This document shows, one piece after another, positions 51,131 through 61,529 of a DNA stretch of 64,000 nt. The translations under genes and the position numbers were made by a program. This DNA is from Yponomeuta sedellus (lineage: Eukaryota; Arthropoda; Insecta; Lepidoptera; Yponomeutidae): the NCBI GenBank assembly GCA_934045075.1, contig OW203722.1, forward strand, positions 22,972,879 to 23,036,878. The letters run 5' to 3'. Each line of letters begins with the position of its first letter. The first letter of the stretch is position 1. The notes below the pieces were generated by a model. It was not told the DNA's origin, ran no database searches, and worked only from the letters and a program-made list of their open reading frames with translations.

Positions 51131-51755
51131 GTAGTATGTTAGCATTTAGAATATACCTCGGGCTCTAGAGTAGGCTTCAGTTTTCGCCGAAAGCACACGA
51201 GTGTAACACTACTTCCTGCTCTGTATCTTTTCTTCACTATTTTGAAAATATATGTGAAATTAAGTGTCATATTAATTCCAATATTTCTATCACACGAGTA
51301 TATGCGCTTGTGGCCTAGGAGAACCTAGTGGTTGAAATCAATCACTTGATTAAGCAACAACAGGCGCAGTCAGGTACGGGATGGGTGAGCGTCCCGTGAC
51401 TACCGCTAGTGGCATTTTTCCGAGCGCTTCCGTGCTTCGCAAGGCACGTCAAGCCGTTGGTGCCGGCTGTCATATAATGGCAGTCGTTAAGCCATGTCAG
51501 AGGCCTTATGGGCGGCTTAATAACTTCTGACAGTAAGGCTCGCCACTGTCTTACAATCCTCCCCCAACCCGGACTTAGCCCCCGTGGTGGAGTGTGGCCT
51601 AACCTTCCTGCGATGCAGGAAGAGACCCGTGCCCCAACAGTGGGGACATAGAAGGGTTGATAACGAACAAACAATTAATTTCGATATTTCTATTACACCA
51701 ATATATCCGATTCTATCCGATAGCAGCCGAGGTATATTCTAAAAGCTAACAGACT
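51131..51755. mobile_element. MITE-M1 split by a 5S-SINE
   Basis: Left part from ATGTTAGCATTTAGAATATA to about 51302; right part to AAAAGCTAACAGACT at 51755. The intervening 5S-SINE carries imperfect repeats of MITE sequence (ATATTTCTATCACAC / ATATTTCTATTACAC) on both sides, a likely long and diverged target duplication. Confidence 0.8.
51303..51668 (+). repeat. 5S-SINE type I, full length, inside MITE-M1
   Basis: Sense strand plus. Head GCGCTTGTGGCCTAGGAGAA, ATTAAGCAACAACAGGCGC, GATGGGTGAGCGTCCCGTG; tail CCAACAGTGGGGACATAGAA. Confidence 0.85.
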
Positions 51756-51771
51756 ACATATCCCTTCATTT

Positions 51772-51835
51772 CGATATCACTCAGATATCGAAAAACAAAG
51801 AGTAGAGAGAGTGTGCTTTTTGATATCTGAGTGCA
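51772..51835. repeat. Self-complementary ~60-bp block, right member
   Basis: ATATCACTCAGATATCGAAA ... TTTTTGATATCTGAGTG, the inverse of 51054-51116 with a few mismatches. Confidence 0.8.
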
Positions 51836-51907
51836 AAACCCATTTTTATTTGCTAGAGGATAAAGTAACTTGAATTCAGAAAGTCGAAGTCGGCTTTGGA
51901 ATGTATT

Positions 51908-51996
51908 GTTCTACCCTCATTGGTACATGCCGGGATTCGAACCCATGACCTACCGAATGAGAAACCGGCGTTCTATCGCTCGGCTACCACTGATTA
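51908..51996 (-). repeat. H-SINE tRNA-like head
   Basis: The minus strand carries GTGGTAGCCGAGCGATAGA (A box) and GGGTTCGAATCCCGGCATG (B box). The body is missing. Confidence 0.65.
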
Positions 51997-52056
51997 CTAA
52001 ATATTACTATTGTATGGAACCAGGCGTTACTTTTCGGAAATCTATAATAGCATTAA

Positions 52057-52311
52057 GATTATACTATTTTTATTTTTAATGCACTAACCCGTGCTAAGGA
52101 CAATTTTAACAACCTATTTAGAGGCTAAAAATTCCACCCATGCCAAAATTCGAACCCACGACCTCTGGCTATCCGTGCCAGCGCTCTTTCCAACTGAGCT
52201 GATGGGCGACTCACCGGAATCAGTGAAATTTCGAACCTCTTTACACTATTCTCTGTATTACGTACAGGCAGCGACATTTGGCTGAAGTAGATTGCATTAC
52301 TTACAGCCCCG
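52057..52311 (-). repeat. T-SINE with 8-bp duplication
   Basis: Simple minus-strand copy: A-rich tail at left, tRNA-like module 52140-52207, truncated in the GGGGCTGTAAGTAATGC region. AGCATTAA at 52049-52056 and 52312-52319. Confidence 0.9.
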
Positions 52312-52845
52312 AGCATTAAAATGTGTAAATTACTTTGCTAAATATTATTACAATCAAAATAATGATAAATCACTACTAATATCGCGACCACGATCGCTTT
52401 GATTTGTGTGTACCTTTAGCCACTCTATGTACTAGTATGCAAAATTGCTAATAGGCGTTTTGACAGGTTTCTGAAAACCAACTCAGATTTTTTGTTGGTC
52501 CTTAATAAGTGCTCAGTTTCTGATATTTTTTTCTAAAAAGAAGCAAATAAAAATTCATTGTTAAAATAAACCATCGAAACGCTCTTAAGTAATATGGCGT
52601 CGCACAGGAATCAGTGACGTCACTGGTCAGTCAACTTTCGGGTTTGTGAATCGATTTATTTACTGACGTCATTATCCTGTCCTTATCTTATCCCAATCCT
52701 GGCCGCTATCGATAAAATTGCTACGTATACAAAATTATCAAGTTCTATCCTGTTGTTTGCAGAAACGATACAATTATCTTTTTGTGAAAATGCCTTAGTT
52801 CAGTTACGTAAACTCATAATTGATACAAATGTATATAGTTATACT

Positions 52846-53038
52846 CTTTTTTAATGCACTAACCCGTGCTAAGGGCAATTTAAAAAACCTATTTAGAGGC
52901 TAAAAATTCCACCCATGCTGGTATTCAAACCTTTGGCTGTCCGTGCCAGCGCTCTTTCCATTTGAGCTAATGGGCGACTCACTGGCATCAGTGAAATTTC
53001 GAACGTCTTTAAAATATTCTCTGTATTACATACAGGCG
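52846..53038 (-). repeat. T-SINE flanked by ~62-bp direct repeats
   Basis: A decayed T-SINE (tRNA-like module with several substitutions). The flanking TGCCTTAGTTCAGTTA...CTCATAATTGATACAAATGT blocks at 52791-52853 and 53039-53100 are direct repeats far longer than a normal target duplication. Confidence 0.8.
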
Positions 53039-53144
53039 TGCCTTAGTTCAGTTATGTTAACTCATAATTGATACAAATGTATATACTTAATACTTTTTTA
53101 GACCGTATATTTACACTTATACTGGTAAATATCGTTGTTAAAAA

Positions 53145-53567
53145 GTGTCTACTACCGTACTACTATCTACTACGCGTAGTACCATGACGTACAAAATTCG
53201 ACCTTCATTTCGGGCACAAACAAACACCCTGAACGTATTAGGGATGTGTTACAGTAGGATCGAGGCCCTCAGCCATACCGCAATTTGTCACGTAGAGCCA
53301 ATATTTCCGCTGGGACCGCCCCGCCAAATAACATCCACTAAATTTTTTATCAAAAAAAGAGACGGAGGCCTACTCAGCTTTTGTCGCTTCACTGGGGTAC
53401 CCTACGCTGGATGATTTCGCTTTCAAATTCGGTCTTTGAGAATTTTGTAGCGGGCCTTGTTTTCACTCAAGGGAACTACTTTCACTCGCTGGGTTTGGAG
53501 TGTTAAAGGGCTCCATGCAGCAGCCGTAGTCACGATGATATTGATTTGCCGGGGTTTTTTAAAATTT
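53145..53567. other. No supported gene
   Basis: An open frame at 53145-53414 contains FFIKKRDGG, superficially like an RT motif, but nothing around it agrees. Confidence 0.3.
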
Positions 53568-53880
53568 ATTTTTAATGCTAAGGACAATTTTAAAAAACCT
53601 ATTTAGAGGCTAAAAATTCCACCTCGGCATAGGTGATTCTTACCTCGGGATTCGAACCCGTGACCTCTGGCTATCCCTGCCAGCGCTCTTCCAACTGAGC
53701 TAATGGGTGACTCACCGGCATCAGTGAAATTTCGAACCTCTTTACAATACTCTCTGTATTACGTACAGACAGCGACATCTGGCTGAAGTAATTTGCATCA
53801 CTTGCAGCCCCGAGTACCTACTTTGCAGTTAGGTTTTACATCGGAATGATATCGCTGTACCCACATGACTATATTATTTT
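53568..53880 (-). repeat. T-SINE, minus member of an inverted pair
   Basis: Full-length body with tRNA-like module at 53645-53708 and 5' part to CCACATGACTATATTA. It faces the plus copy that follows. Confidence 0.85.
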
Positions 53881-54113
53881 TAATGCACTAACCCGTGCTA
53901 AGGACAATTTTTAAAAACCTATTTAGAGGCAAAAGGTCGCTGCCTGTACGTAATACAGAGAGTATTGTAAAGAGGTTCGAAATTTCACTGATGCCGGTGA
54001 GTCACCCCTTAAGCTCAGTTGGAAGAGCGCTGGCACGGATAGCCAGAGGTCGCGAGTTCTAATCCGGCATGGGTGGAATTTTCAGCCTCTAAATAGGTTT
54101 TTAAAAATTCACA
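53881..54113 (+). repeat. T-SINE with inverted 5' terminus
   Basis: Starts with an inverted 3' segment (GCACTAACCCGTGCTAAGG, AAAAACCTATTTAGAGGC), then AGGTCGCTGCCTGTACGTAA and the sense tRNA-like module (54006-54075) to TCTAAATAGGTTTTTAAAAA. Confidence 0.85.
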
Positions 54114-54549
54114 TCCCGTTTGTTAACTGCTCCGTTAAACCAATGTCTTTTCTCGAAGCTACTATCTCCGGATAGTACAATATTAGGTAGCTTGATAAAC
54201 TTACGTGATTTTTTTCCGAATCGCGTTTTGTGTCATTGGTGATCCTGATACGAAGACGCGCTGCAGCATTGCATAATTATTATTATGTTTGGCTTCCTTC
54301 CGGCTTTATGGAAGCAATGGACCGGCGCGCGTGAATCGCATTTCAATCGCGTTATGAAGTCGCCTTGGGTGATAGCTCTATGAAATTGCCTATTTCATTT
54401 TTTTCAGAACTTTCAATATTTTACTTAATTGGTTTTCGTATGTATGGTAAATTATATGTATCACCGCCTTGCTCTCTAATAGTCTGTAAACTATTTATAG
54501 AACTTTTAGGTTTAGCTTATGTACTTATTTTATTTCGTATAGCATTATA

Positions 54550-54807
54550 TAAGTGTAGCAGGCTGAAGTGGCAGTGGGCTGGTCACATCTGTCGCAGAAC
54601 CGATGATCGTTGGAGCAGACGGGTTCTCGAATGGAGACCACGACTCGGCAAGCGTAGTGTAGGACGCTCTCCGGCCAGATGGACCGACGACCTGAAAAAG
54701 GTGGCTGGTGGTGACTGGATGGCGAAAACGGGAGATCGGGTCTTGTGGCGCACCCTGGGGGAGGCTTATGTCCAGCAGTGGACTGCAATAGGCTGAAATG
54801 ATGATGA
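54550..54807 (+). pseudogene. RTE LINE ORF2 C-terminus with tail
   Basis: The frame reads KCSRLKWQWAGHICRRTDDR then WSRRVLEWRPRLGKRSVGRS and GEAYVQQWTAIG, stop, then a TGATGATGATGATGA tail. Near-identical to the C-terminal third of 12956-13646 (one visible change, GRPP to GRSP). ATTATAT occurs at both edges and is a probable duplication. Confidence 0.9.
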
Positions 54808-54836
54808 TGATGATACAATTATATTAACATGTAAGT

Positions 54837-55007
54837 ATATTCAGAATGTGTTGGTAAGCGCAAATCTCGGGAGCACCTGAACCGATTTCGCTAATTATTT
54901 TTTTAGAATATTCCTTGAAGGACGAGGATGGTTCTTACGAAGAGAAAAAATAAAAATAAAATAAAGAATGGACTCTTAGGCGGTACGACGTTCGCTGGGT
55001 CATCTAG
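54837..55007 (+). mobile_element. Non-autonomous Helitron, 5' damaged
   Basis: Lacks the canonical TC start. Retains GAATGTGTTGGTAAGCGC, the GGCGGTACGACGTTCGC stem and the CTAG end before T (55008). Confidence 0.8.
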
Positions 55008-55181
55008 TACCTTTTATAAGTATCTTATAAAATTGCTTTTTCACTGTGCAAAAAAAGAACACGAGAACGTGTCCTTTTTTTGCACGCAATAAATGTTTTC
55101 CTTCCACATCGACTGGTAAAACATCCTTAAGGCATTAAGTCCGCCGTATTGTAAATTTGTTTAAGAGCCATAAAAGTATAA

Positions 55182-55356
55182 TCTATAATATAAAAATGAA
55201 TCTCTGAATGTGTTGGTAAGCGCAAATCTCGAGAGCAGCTGAACCGAAATCGCTAACTTTTTTTTAGAATATTCCTGAAGGTTCGAGGATGGTTCTTACG
55301 GAGAGAAAAAACAAGAATCGACTATTAGGCGGTACGAAGTGTGCTGGGTCAGCTAG
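55182..55356 (+). mobile_element. Non-autonomous Helitron
   Basis: TCTATAATATAAAAATGAAT start, GGCGGTACGAAGTGTGC stem, AGCTAG end, inserted between A (55181) and T (55357). Confidence 0.9.
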
Positions 55357-55541
55357 TCTGTAATATAAAAATAAATGGCTGAATGTGTTGATAAGCGCGA
55401 ATCCCGAGAGCAGCTGAACCGATTTCGCTAATTTTTTTTTAGAATATTCCTGAAGGACGAGGATGGTTCTTACGGAGAGAAAAATAAAAAAAAGTTATAG
55501 AATCGACTGTTAAGCGGTACAAAGTTTGCAGGGTCAGCTAG
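55357..55541 (+). mobile_element. Non-autonomous Helitron, abutting the previous one
   Basis: TCTGTAATATAAAAATAAAT start directly after the CTAG of its neighbour, ending CAGCTAG before T (55542). A head-to-tail tandem. Confidence 0.9.
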
Positions 55542-55737
55542 TTAATGCCTATTTTTTTTTTACCATGTATGTGCTTGTATGTAAATGTTATGTTAGGTTA
55601 ATACTATTAAAGCAAGGATTCCAAAAAAAGACGGGCTTTTACCTGCACTAAAGAACTAACAACTTCATGAAAGTAACTTTCAATGGAATTTTTACGAAGT
55701 TTTCCTTTTACTTTTTAAGTTGGTCGCCTATTGTTTC

Positions 55738-55850
55738 CTTTGGAGGATGGATGGAGGCCAAGTATGGGTTAGTGGATAACTGTAAGACAGTGGCGGGTCT
55801 TACTGTCCACACAAATCCATCTATTTGTATTTTTCTACGCCTTTAAAACA
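55738..55850 (-). repeat. 5S-SINE body with the alternative leader
   Basis: Minus strand: AAAGGCGTAGAAAAATACAA, GATGGATTTGTGTGGACAG, then the 5S-SINE body TAAGACCCGCCACTGTC. Shares the leader-body junction with 45196-45348. Confidence 0.65.
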
Positions 55851-57023
55851 CCAAAACTCATGATATGAAACATAGTGTTATTGCTAATAACTCCTTTTGT
55901 ATTCCTACATCATCCTTCCCATCCGGTAAGAAAATGTATGAAGGTACGTTAAGACCTGCCATAGTAAAACTCGTCCCCACTTTGCGAGTTGTAAAAAGTG
56001 AATGTTCCCAAATGTTAGTCGGGTGAAGGTTGTAAATGACCTTTCTTTTGTTCGGGATGATTTATGGCATTATTGTAACTGCTTCCTTGCACGCCAACAT
56101 ACTATAGTATATTGTCACTTCACCCACTTCGATACGTTTTTAATGTCTTTCTCAGCGTTCTATCCTTTTAAGACCTGGAAAGCGATTCTCAGACGTAGAC
56201 GCAAAATATGCGAAGGCTTAGACATTTGTCGCATAAAAATAAGATAAGATAACTCAAAAGAGTCATTAGACATTTAATTTCTCATTCGAATTCAATCTAT
56301 CATGGTGTTCAGAATACAAAATTAAATCTTGGCTGTCGGTCGACTTTTTACGTACAACTCCAAGTCATAAGCCTTAAAGTCGTATACGACTTATTTGCTA
56401 ATGAAGTGAAAACTGGCTGCCTGATCTTGAAAACAACAATGATTTTTGTTTCTTATTTTCAAGGCAAGGCCTTGATAGTACGATAGCACGATTCACGCGT
56501 TTTATGGCGCTTTATTGTCAGAATTTGACAATTAATGTACTGAGTCGCCGCTGTTGTGCCGCACTATCTAAGCAGACTTAGGAGGCTAAGAGCCAATTTC
56601 GGAATCGAGAATTTTGCCAAGTAAATACTCAACTCTAGAACTGTCTCTTGGAATTTCTAAGAAAAAGAGCGAGACAGGAAATTGTTGGTGAAGTTGGAAG
56701 GTGAAATTCTTAATTCAGAAATCGGCCCTAGATCATTCTTTATTGAAAATTAAAATGAAAAAGCATGTATTTAACACCAGTAAATTACTCTTACAATCTA
56801 AGTAGAACTAAGTTTCTTTAAGTAGCTCATTGATTATTATATTGCAAAGTACTGTTGAGTGTTTAAATAACATTACAACTGGAGGAGGTCCGCCAATTTA
56901 CTAATGATTGCTCGTTGACTACGGAACCCCAAAAACGCACCATGTGACCAAACTGTGAATCTGTCATAGGACTGTATTGCGGCAACACAATCGGTGTCCA
57001 GTATTCGTAACATGCTATATCTT
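55851..57023. other. Low-repeat DNA, no supported gene
   Basis: An 81-codon frame at 56002-56247 is unrecognised. No repeat match over about 1.1 kb. Confidence 0.35.
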
Positions 57024-57203
57024 GAAGACCTCTGTGGCGCAGCGGTAGCGCATATCTGCCTAGCTTGCAAGATGTCCCGGGTTCGAGCCCCGGCCAGGGA
57101 CAAAAAAACCCAAGGTCTTGAATGTTTACATGTTTGTGATGTCGCTGTTCCTTGTTACAACTAAGCAGGGTGTAATAGTGTGGTTTAAATGTAAGTTTAG
57201 GTT
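57024..57203 (+). repeat. G-SINE
   Basis: GACCTCTGTGGCGCAGCGGT (A box), CCCGGGTTCGAGCCCCGG (B box), CAAGGTCTTGAATGTTTAC, then a diverged tail. The tRNA-like module is complete enough to mislead a tRNA scan. Confidence 0.85.
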
Positions 57204-57827
57204 CGGTAAAATAATATTAATATGTTTTTATTTCAGAGTACACAGTTCCAGGTTACAATATAAATAACAATACAATAAAGAAATAAAATAAAAGAAACAT
57301 AGACTTGGCTTTCTTTGAATAAGAATGTCTTTGCGGCGAATACAGACAAAGCTTTGTAAGTCACCTGTCGAGTGTATCCACATCTAAACTCTGCCAAAGA
57401 ACACAACTGAAAACACTGTCGCAACTTCAGTGTTGCCACACTCCGCAAGTTATGCCTTAAATACGGACATGTGGCATCCCCATTTAAAAAGCCCGGCCAC
57501 TCGGTTTGCGTGCAATTTGAATTCCATGAATATTAATAGGAAAACTGCTAGTCGTTAGCCCCTGACCAATTTTAGACTATCATCCCGGGCTAATCTTAGT
57601 TTGTTTGCGGGGGAACAACTCATCATGTTTTCCATTAAAAAACTGAGAGCAAGGTTTGTTATAGACTAATAATAATGAAAATAAATCTTACACAATCACT
57701 TGTTCTGGTCTCAATCTAGGATAGTTAGTTACCACTTCAGACACTAGGTTTTCCTTACTATGTTATTTTCTCTGTTAGCGGCTAGAATATTGCTAATGTA
57801 GCTTAACAAAAAGAGATGTAAGCCTAA
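57204..57827. other. Low-repeat DNA
   Basis: No match elsewhere in the window. 57480-57640 is GC-richer. No coding call. Confidence 0.35.
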
Positions 57828-57935
57828 GACTAAGTTTGGGTTTTTTTTTGTCCATTTTTTCTCCAAAATGATATAGATTTTGACAAACACCCAGTTCGAA
57901 ATGTAACGCGCTTCTTTGATTTCATTTCATTTATT
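57828..57935 (-). repeat. Repeat K, inverted copy
   Basis: AAGTTTGGGTTTTTTTTTGT and CTCCAAAATGATATAGATTT are the inverse of the 3' half of 40057-40169. Confidence 0.6.
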
Positions 57936-58079
57936 CAGTGTGAAAATCTCTCACATGTAATTTTAAAAACTTTTCATTACTAATGAAATAAATAAAGTTG
58001 AAATCACAAACTAAAAATTAAAAAGGGTTTACAATTGAGTAATTAAAAATGTAATATATTACTTTTAATAATATATATG

Positions 58080-58456
58080 TAAATTACCGCTCGCAGAACC
58101 GCTCGTAGCTCCGGCTGCCTGAGTAATCTTAAAAAAACGATCACGAAGGCTGACCCCCGGTTTCTGGTACACTAACAGGCCGTTAATCTACTGTCAACAG
58201 CTGTCAGTTGGCCAAACTGCGTACAGAAAAAATATTTGACAGCTGTTAACAGTAGATTAACAGATTGTTAGTGTACGAGAAACTGGGGATAAGCCACACA
58301 GGGCGCATTCGAGCATTGATGGGTAAAACCGTCTATGACTAACGCTAGAGGCGTTTTTCCGAGCGGCCCCCGTGGTAAAGTATGGTCTATACCTTCCTCA
58401 GGGAAGAGACCCGTGCCCCTCGGTGAAGACATAATGGTTCGATGAAGATATATATT
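58080..58456 (+). repeat. 5S-SINE type II split by a MITE, body deleted
   Basis: Head GCTCGTAGCTCCGGCTGCCT, ACGATCACGAAGGC; after the insertion, AGGGCGCATTCGAGCATTGA and GATGGGTAAAACCGTC. The middle body is missing (GAGCGG joins CCCCCGTGGTAAAG). Tail GTGCCCCTCGGTGAAGAC. Confidence 0.75.
58154..58288. mobile_element. MITE inside 5S-SINE box A
   Basis: Ends CCCCCGGTTTCTGGTACAC / GTGTACGAGAAACTGGGG; arms extend about 50 bp with mismatches. TGA on the left and TAA shortly after the right end are compatible with a TWA-type duplication that has mutated. Confidence 0.7.
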
Positions 58457-58596
58457 AAAACATTTTTTTAGGGGTTGATTCCGGTACCCCGTAAGAGGGT
58501 TCTATCTCTGGGTTTACGTTTGATACCTGAAATGGAACGAAACGAAACGAAACTCTTACAGGGTACCGGAATCAACCCCTAAAAAAATGTTTTAAT
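58453..58596. repeat. 144-bp palindromic element
   Basis: 44-bp arms starting ATTAAAACATTTTTTTAGGG and ending with its inverse, one or two mismatches, around a centre containing repeated CGAAA. A MITE-like hairpin of unknown family. Confidence 0.75.
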
Positions 58597-58713
58597 CTAC
58601 GAGTATATCATCATTGTCGACCCATTATGCGAGATTTTCATACGACTCGGATTTTAGCCTGTTAAACGCATTATTGAAATAACGCAAAAACAGTTTATAC
58701 ACAAATCTTTATT

Positions 58714-58872
58714 TAAAAACCTATTTAGAGGCTAAAAATTTCACCCATGCCGGGATTCGAACCCGCAACCTCAGGCTATCCGTGCCAGCGCTCTACCGCC
58801 GCTCTAATTGAGCCAATGGGCGACTCACCGGCATCAGTGAAATTTCGAACCTCTTTACACTATTCTGTATTA
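58714..58872 (+). repeat. T-SINE, inverted half only
   Basis: The inverted tRNA-like half without the sense tail. CTTTATT at 58707-58713 and 58873-58879. Confidence 0.75.
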
Positions 58873-58957
58873 CTTTATTGTTCAAGAATTGTAATAGAAG
58901 CTCTCTTTTAAAAGTTCAAATATTTTAGAACGCATTTTACTAGTTTTATTAGAGGCG

Positions 58958-59090
58958 TCACGGGCGGCTTGATAACTTCTGACAGTAAGGCTCGCCACTG
59001 TCTTACAATCCTCCACCAACGAGGACTGGGCCCCGTAGTGGAGTATGGCCTAACGTGTGCCCCAGCAGTGGGAACATACAAGAGTTGATA
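58958..59090 (+). repeat. 5S-SINE type I, 3' fragment
   Basis: CGGGCGGCTTGATAACTTCT to GGGAACATACAAGAGTTGAT, with a 20-bp internal deletion before the tail. Confidence 0.8.
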
Positions 59091-60689
59091 TCGTTTAAAC
59101 CTAAAGGTGCATTCACTGTTACTAAACAACCACAATAGAACTTCTCTTTTTTTATCTCAGAGCTTCACAGATCAAAATCACAGAAACTCGAGTTGCTGTT
59201 TCAAACAATCACACATAATCCTAACAATTTCAACCCAGCTGTCCCTGCAGGCTACTGTACGCTGAAATATAATCCAGAGCAATCTTGTGACGTATCATTT
59301 AAATTTCAATGGGAAGTGCCGTTAACCGGTTTAAGTGAGAGTCGGCTAGAATTAAAACAGTTTAAGAGCATAAACAAGTTATGATTTTTGATCCATTGGT
59401 AGCGGTTAGCGCAACCTAAGCACCTAAAATGTAAGATCCAGACTTATCTCCAAAACATGTGTACACAGCATGGTTACAATAAAACGAAATGTATTCTTTT
59501 ACATTCAATAAACGTTTGATCAAGCTGAGAACAAAGGAAAATAGTTACAAAGAAATTCTGAGAATAAGAAGAAGGAGGCGATTATTTTTTCGGGTTGATT
59601 AAACTTATTCCAAATTCAGACTTCAACAATACTATCTTAGGGTTAAATATGTCAATGTTTTTTTATTGATGTTTGTTATTTCATTATATGAGCCACGTCT
59701 AGTAAAAGTCACTCATTTTGTAGCTCTAACATGTCAGTATCTGATTATTAATGTACTGGAAAATTGTACTTTTTTAAAATTACGACGCGTGTGATCAACT
59801 ATCCTTTATGGAAAGGGTAATTCTTTATCTATTTCCCGTGTTATAATTAACTCAACTAACGGGGTATTTTAAACCGACTCAAACAGGAAAAAAGCTTTGA
59901 ATTCGTTGGTTTGTATGTAGATTTAACGGCAATCTTGTTGTGGACAACAAGATATAATCAATTCTTCGACTCTTTTTTGTAACAAATATGATTAGAGCCT
60001 ACCAAATAAACCATTGGTCAAGATCTTTTGATGAAATAAATTAAAAAAGTCAAGATCTGTTAATGAGATCAATTGAAAAATGAACTTTATTTAAAAATTT
60101 TTTTAGTTTATCTCGTATAAGTTAGTGGTCAAGGTCTATTGATGAGATCTAGCAATAAATATTTTGTTATCTTTTGTCAATAACAAAAACCATGGAACTC
60201 TTTGTTCATTGCGTATTTTCCTGGAGTCTTACAAAACTCTCTCTGTACCCACAAAATTCTCCCCAGGAATTTCTCAAAAAAATCTCCACGCCACCGCCAC
60301 ACAGGGTGTGCAAATAACGATGGTTGAACGTACACCTCGCGGCGTGCATCGGCTTCCCGCGGCGTAATGTATTGCCTCCATTATGTGCCTAATCTTCGAG
60401 GCGTCCTCATATAAATTATCAGCAGTCACGTTATATTTACCGTAAATTCGCCCCGGAAAATATTCGAGCCACGGGGACACTTAGTTATTGCGGCCTTAAT
60501 AATATTTAAAGCAGTATTAAAGGGTACGCCTTGACAAGGAAACTGAGGTCGGGGCTCCTACAACGTGTTTTGTGTTGTCGTAGGTACTGCGCCACTTTTA
60601 AAACTGAAGGCGCTTTGGGGTGCTAACCAGCGCCAATAATGAAATGAAAAGAAAAGGGAAACCTGAGATTTCAAAAGATATTACTAACC
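59091..60689. other. Longest low-repeat stretch, GC island at 60270-60490
   Basis: No repeat family recognised over 1.6 kb. 60270-60490 is distinctly GC-richer, with a 68-codon minus-strand frame I cannot identify. Possible conserved non-coding or old exonic sequence. Confidence 0.35.
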
Positions 60690-61008
60690 CGTGCTAAGGA
60701 CAATTTGAAAAAAAAACCTATTTAGAGGCTAAAAATTCCACCCCATGTTGGGATTCAAACCCGTGACCTCTGGCTATCTGTGCCAGCGCTCTTTCCAACT
60801 GAGCTACTGGGCGACTCACCGGCATGTGAAATTTCGAACCTCTTTACAATACTACAGTACAATACGTACGCTGCCTGTACGTAAAACAGAAAAATTTCAC
60901 TGATGCCGGTGAGTCGCCCATTAGCTCAGTTGGAAAGAGCGCTGGCACGGATAGCCAGAGGTCGCGGGTTCAAATTCCGGCATTAGTGGAATTTGCCTCT
61001 AAATTTAT
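60690..61008 (+). repeat. T-SINE, long inverted dimer
   Basis: Minus-strand half 60712-60865 and plus-strand half 60870-61005 face each other. Each contains a full tRNA-like module (GAGCTACTGGGCGACTC inverse; TCGCCCATTAGCTCAGTTGG sense). Imperfect palindrome of about 300 bp. Confidence 0.9.
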
Positions 61009-61517
61009 TTATTTGTTATTGATTATTTTATTTGGAAAACTAACAGCTTATCACTAACACATAGATTACATGCATAGCAACAGAAAGCCAACAAAAAGTT
61101 TTCACAGATAGCCGTTCAGTAAAAAATTGTAACAGCAATACGAAAAGCAGTAGATTTAATGTTAATATTCTTGTCTATTGCGCCAATTAATAAATACGGT
61201 ACTGGTTTAGCTGGCACTATAAAAGACCAAACCGCAGTACGGATCCTGAATTTAATCTCCGGGCTAACATAAAACCTTTTCCTGGGTAGACGCTACTCGT
61301 CGACATTTTCCAAGCGGATTTGTTCCTCCTCAGAGCACTGTGAAAGCAAAGCTGAAAGGAACTACATTTGAAGGAACTATATTTACGACTCTCGCGCCAT
61401 TCGGTCGCTCCGTGTGAGACTTTGTCTCAGTCTCACAGTCGCTTGGTGACGTAATATGCTAGAGTAATGTATTTCTCTATCCTGGTAAGAGGGATATCAA
61501 TTAAATTGTCTGTAAAT
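61009..61517. other. AT-rich DNA, nothing recognised
   Basis: No repeat match or coding frame. Confidence 0.35.
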
Positions 61518-61529
61518 AGAAGCTTCTCA

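Noticed and set aside
53145..53414. Possible LTR-retrotransposon RT fragment (FFIKKRDGG)
   Set aside because: Only a few residues resemble the motif; no neighbouring RT block, protease or LTR.
57026..57099. tRNA-like sequence with good A and B boxes as a tRNA gene
   Set aside because: The same module heads G-SINE copies at 1925 and 42588; it continues into the SINE body.
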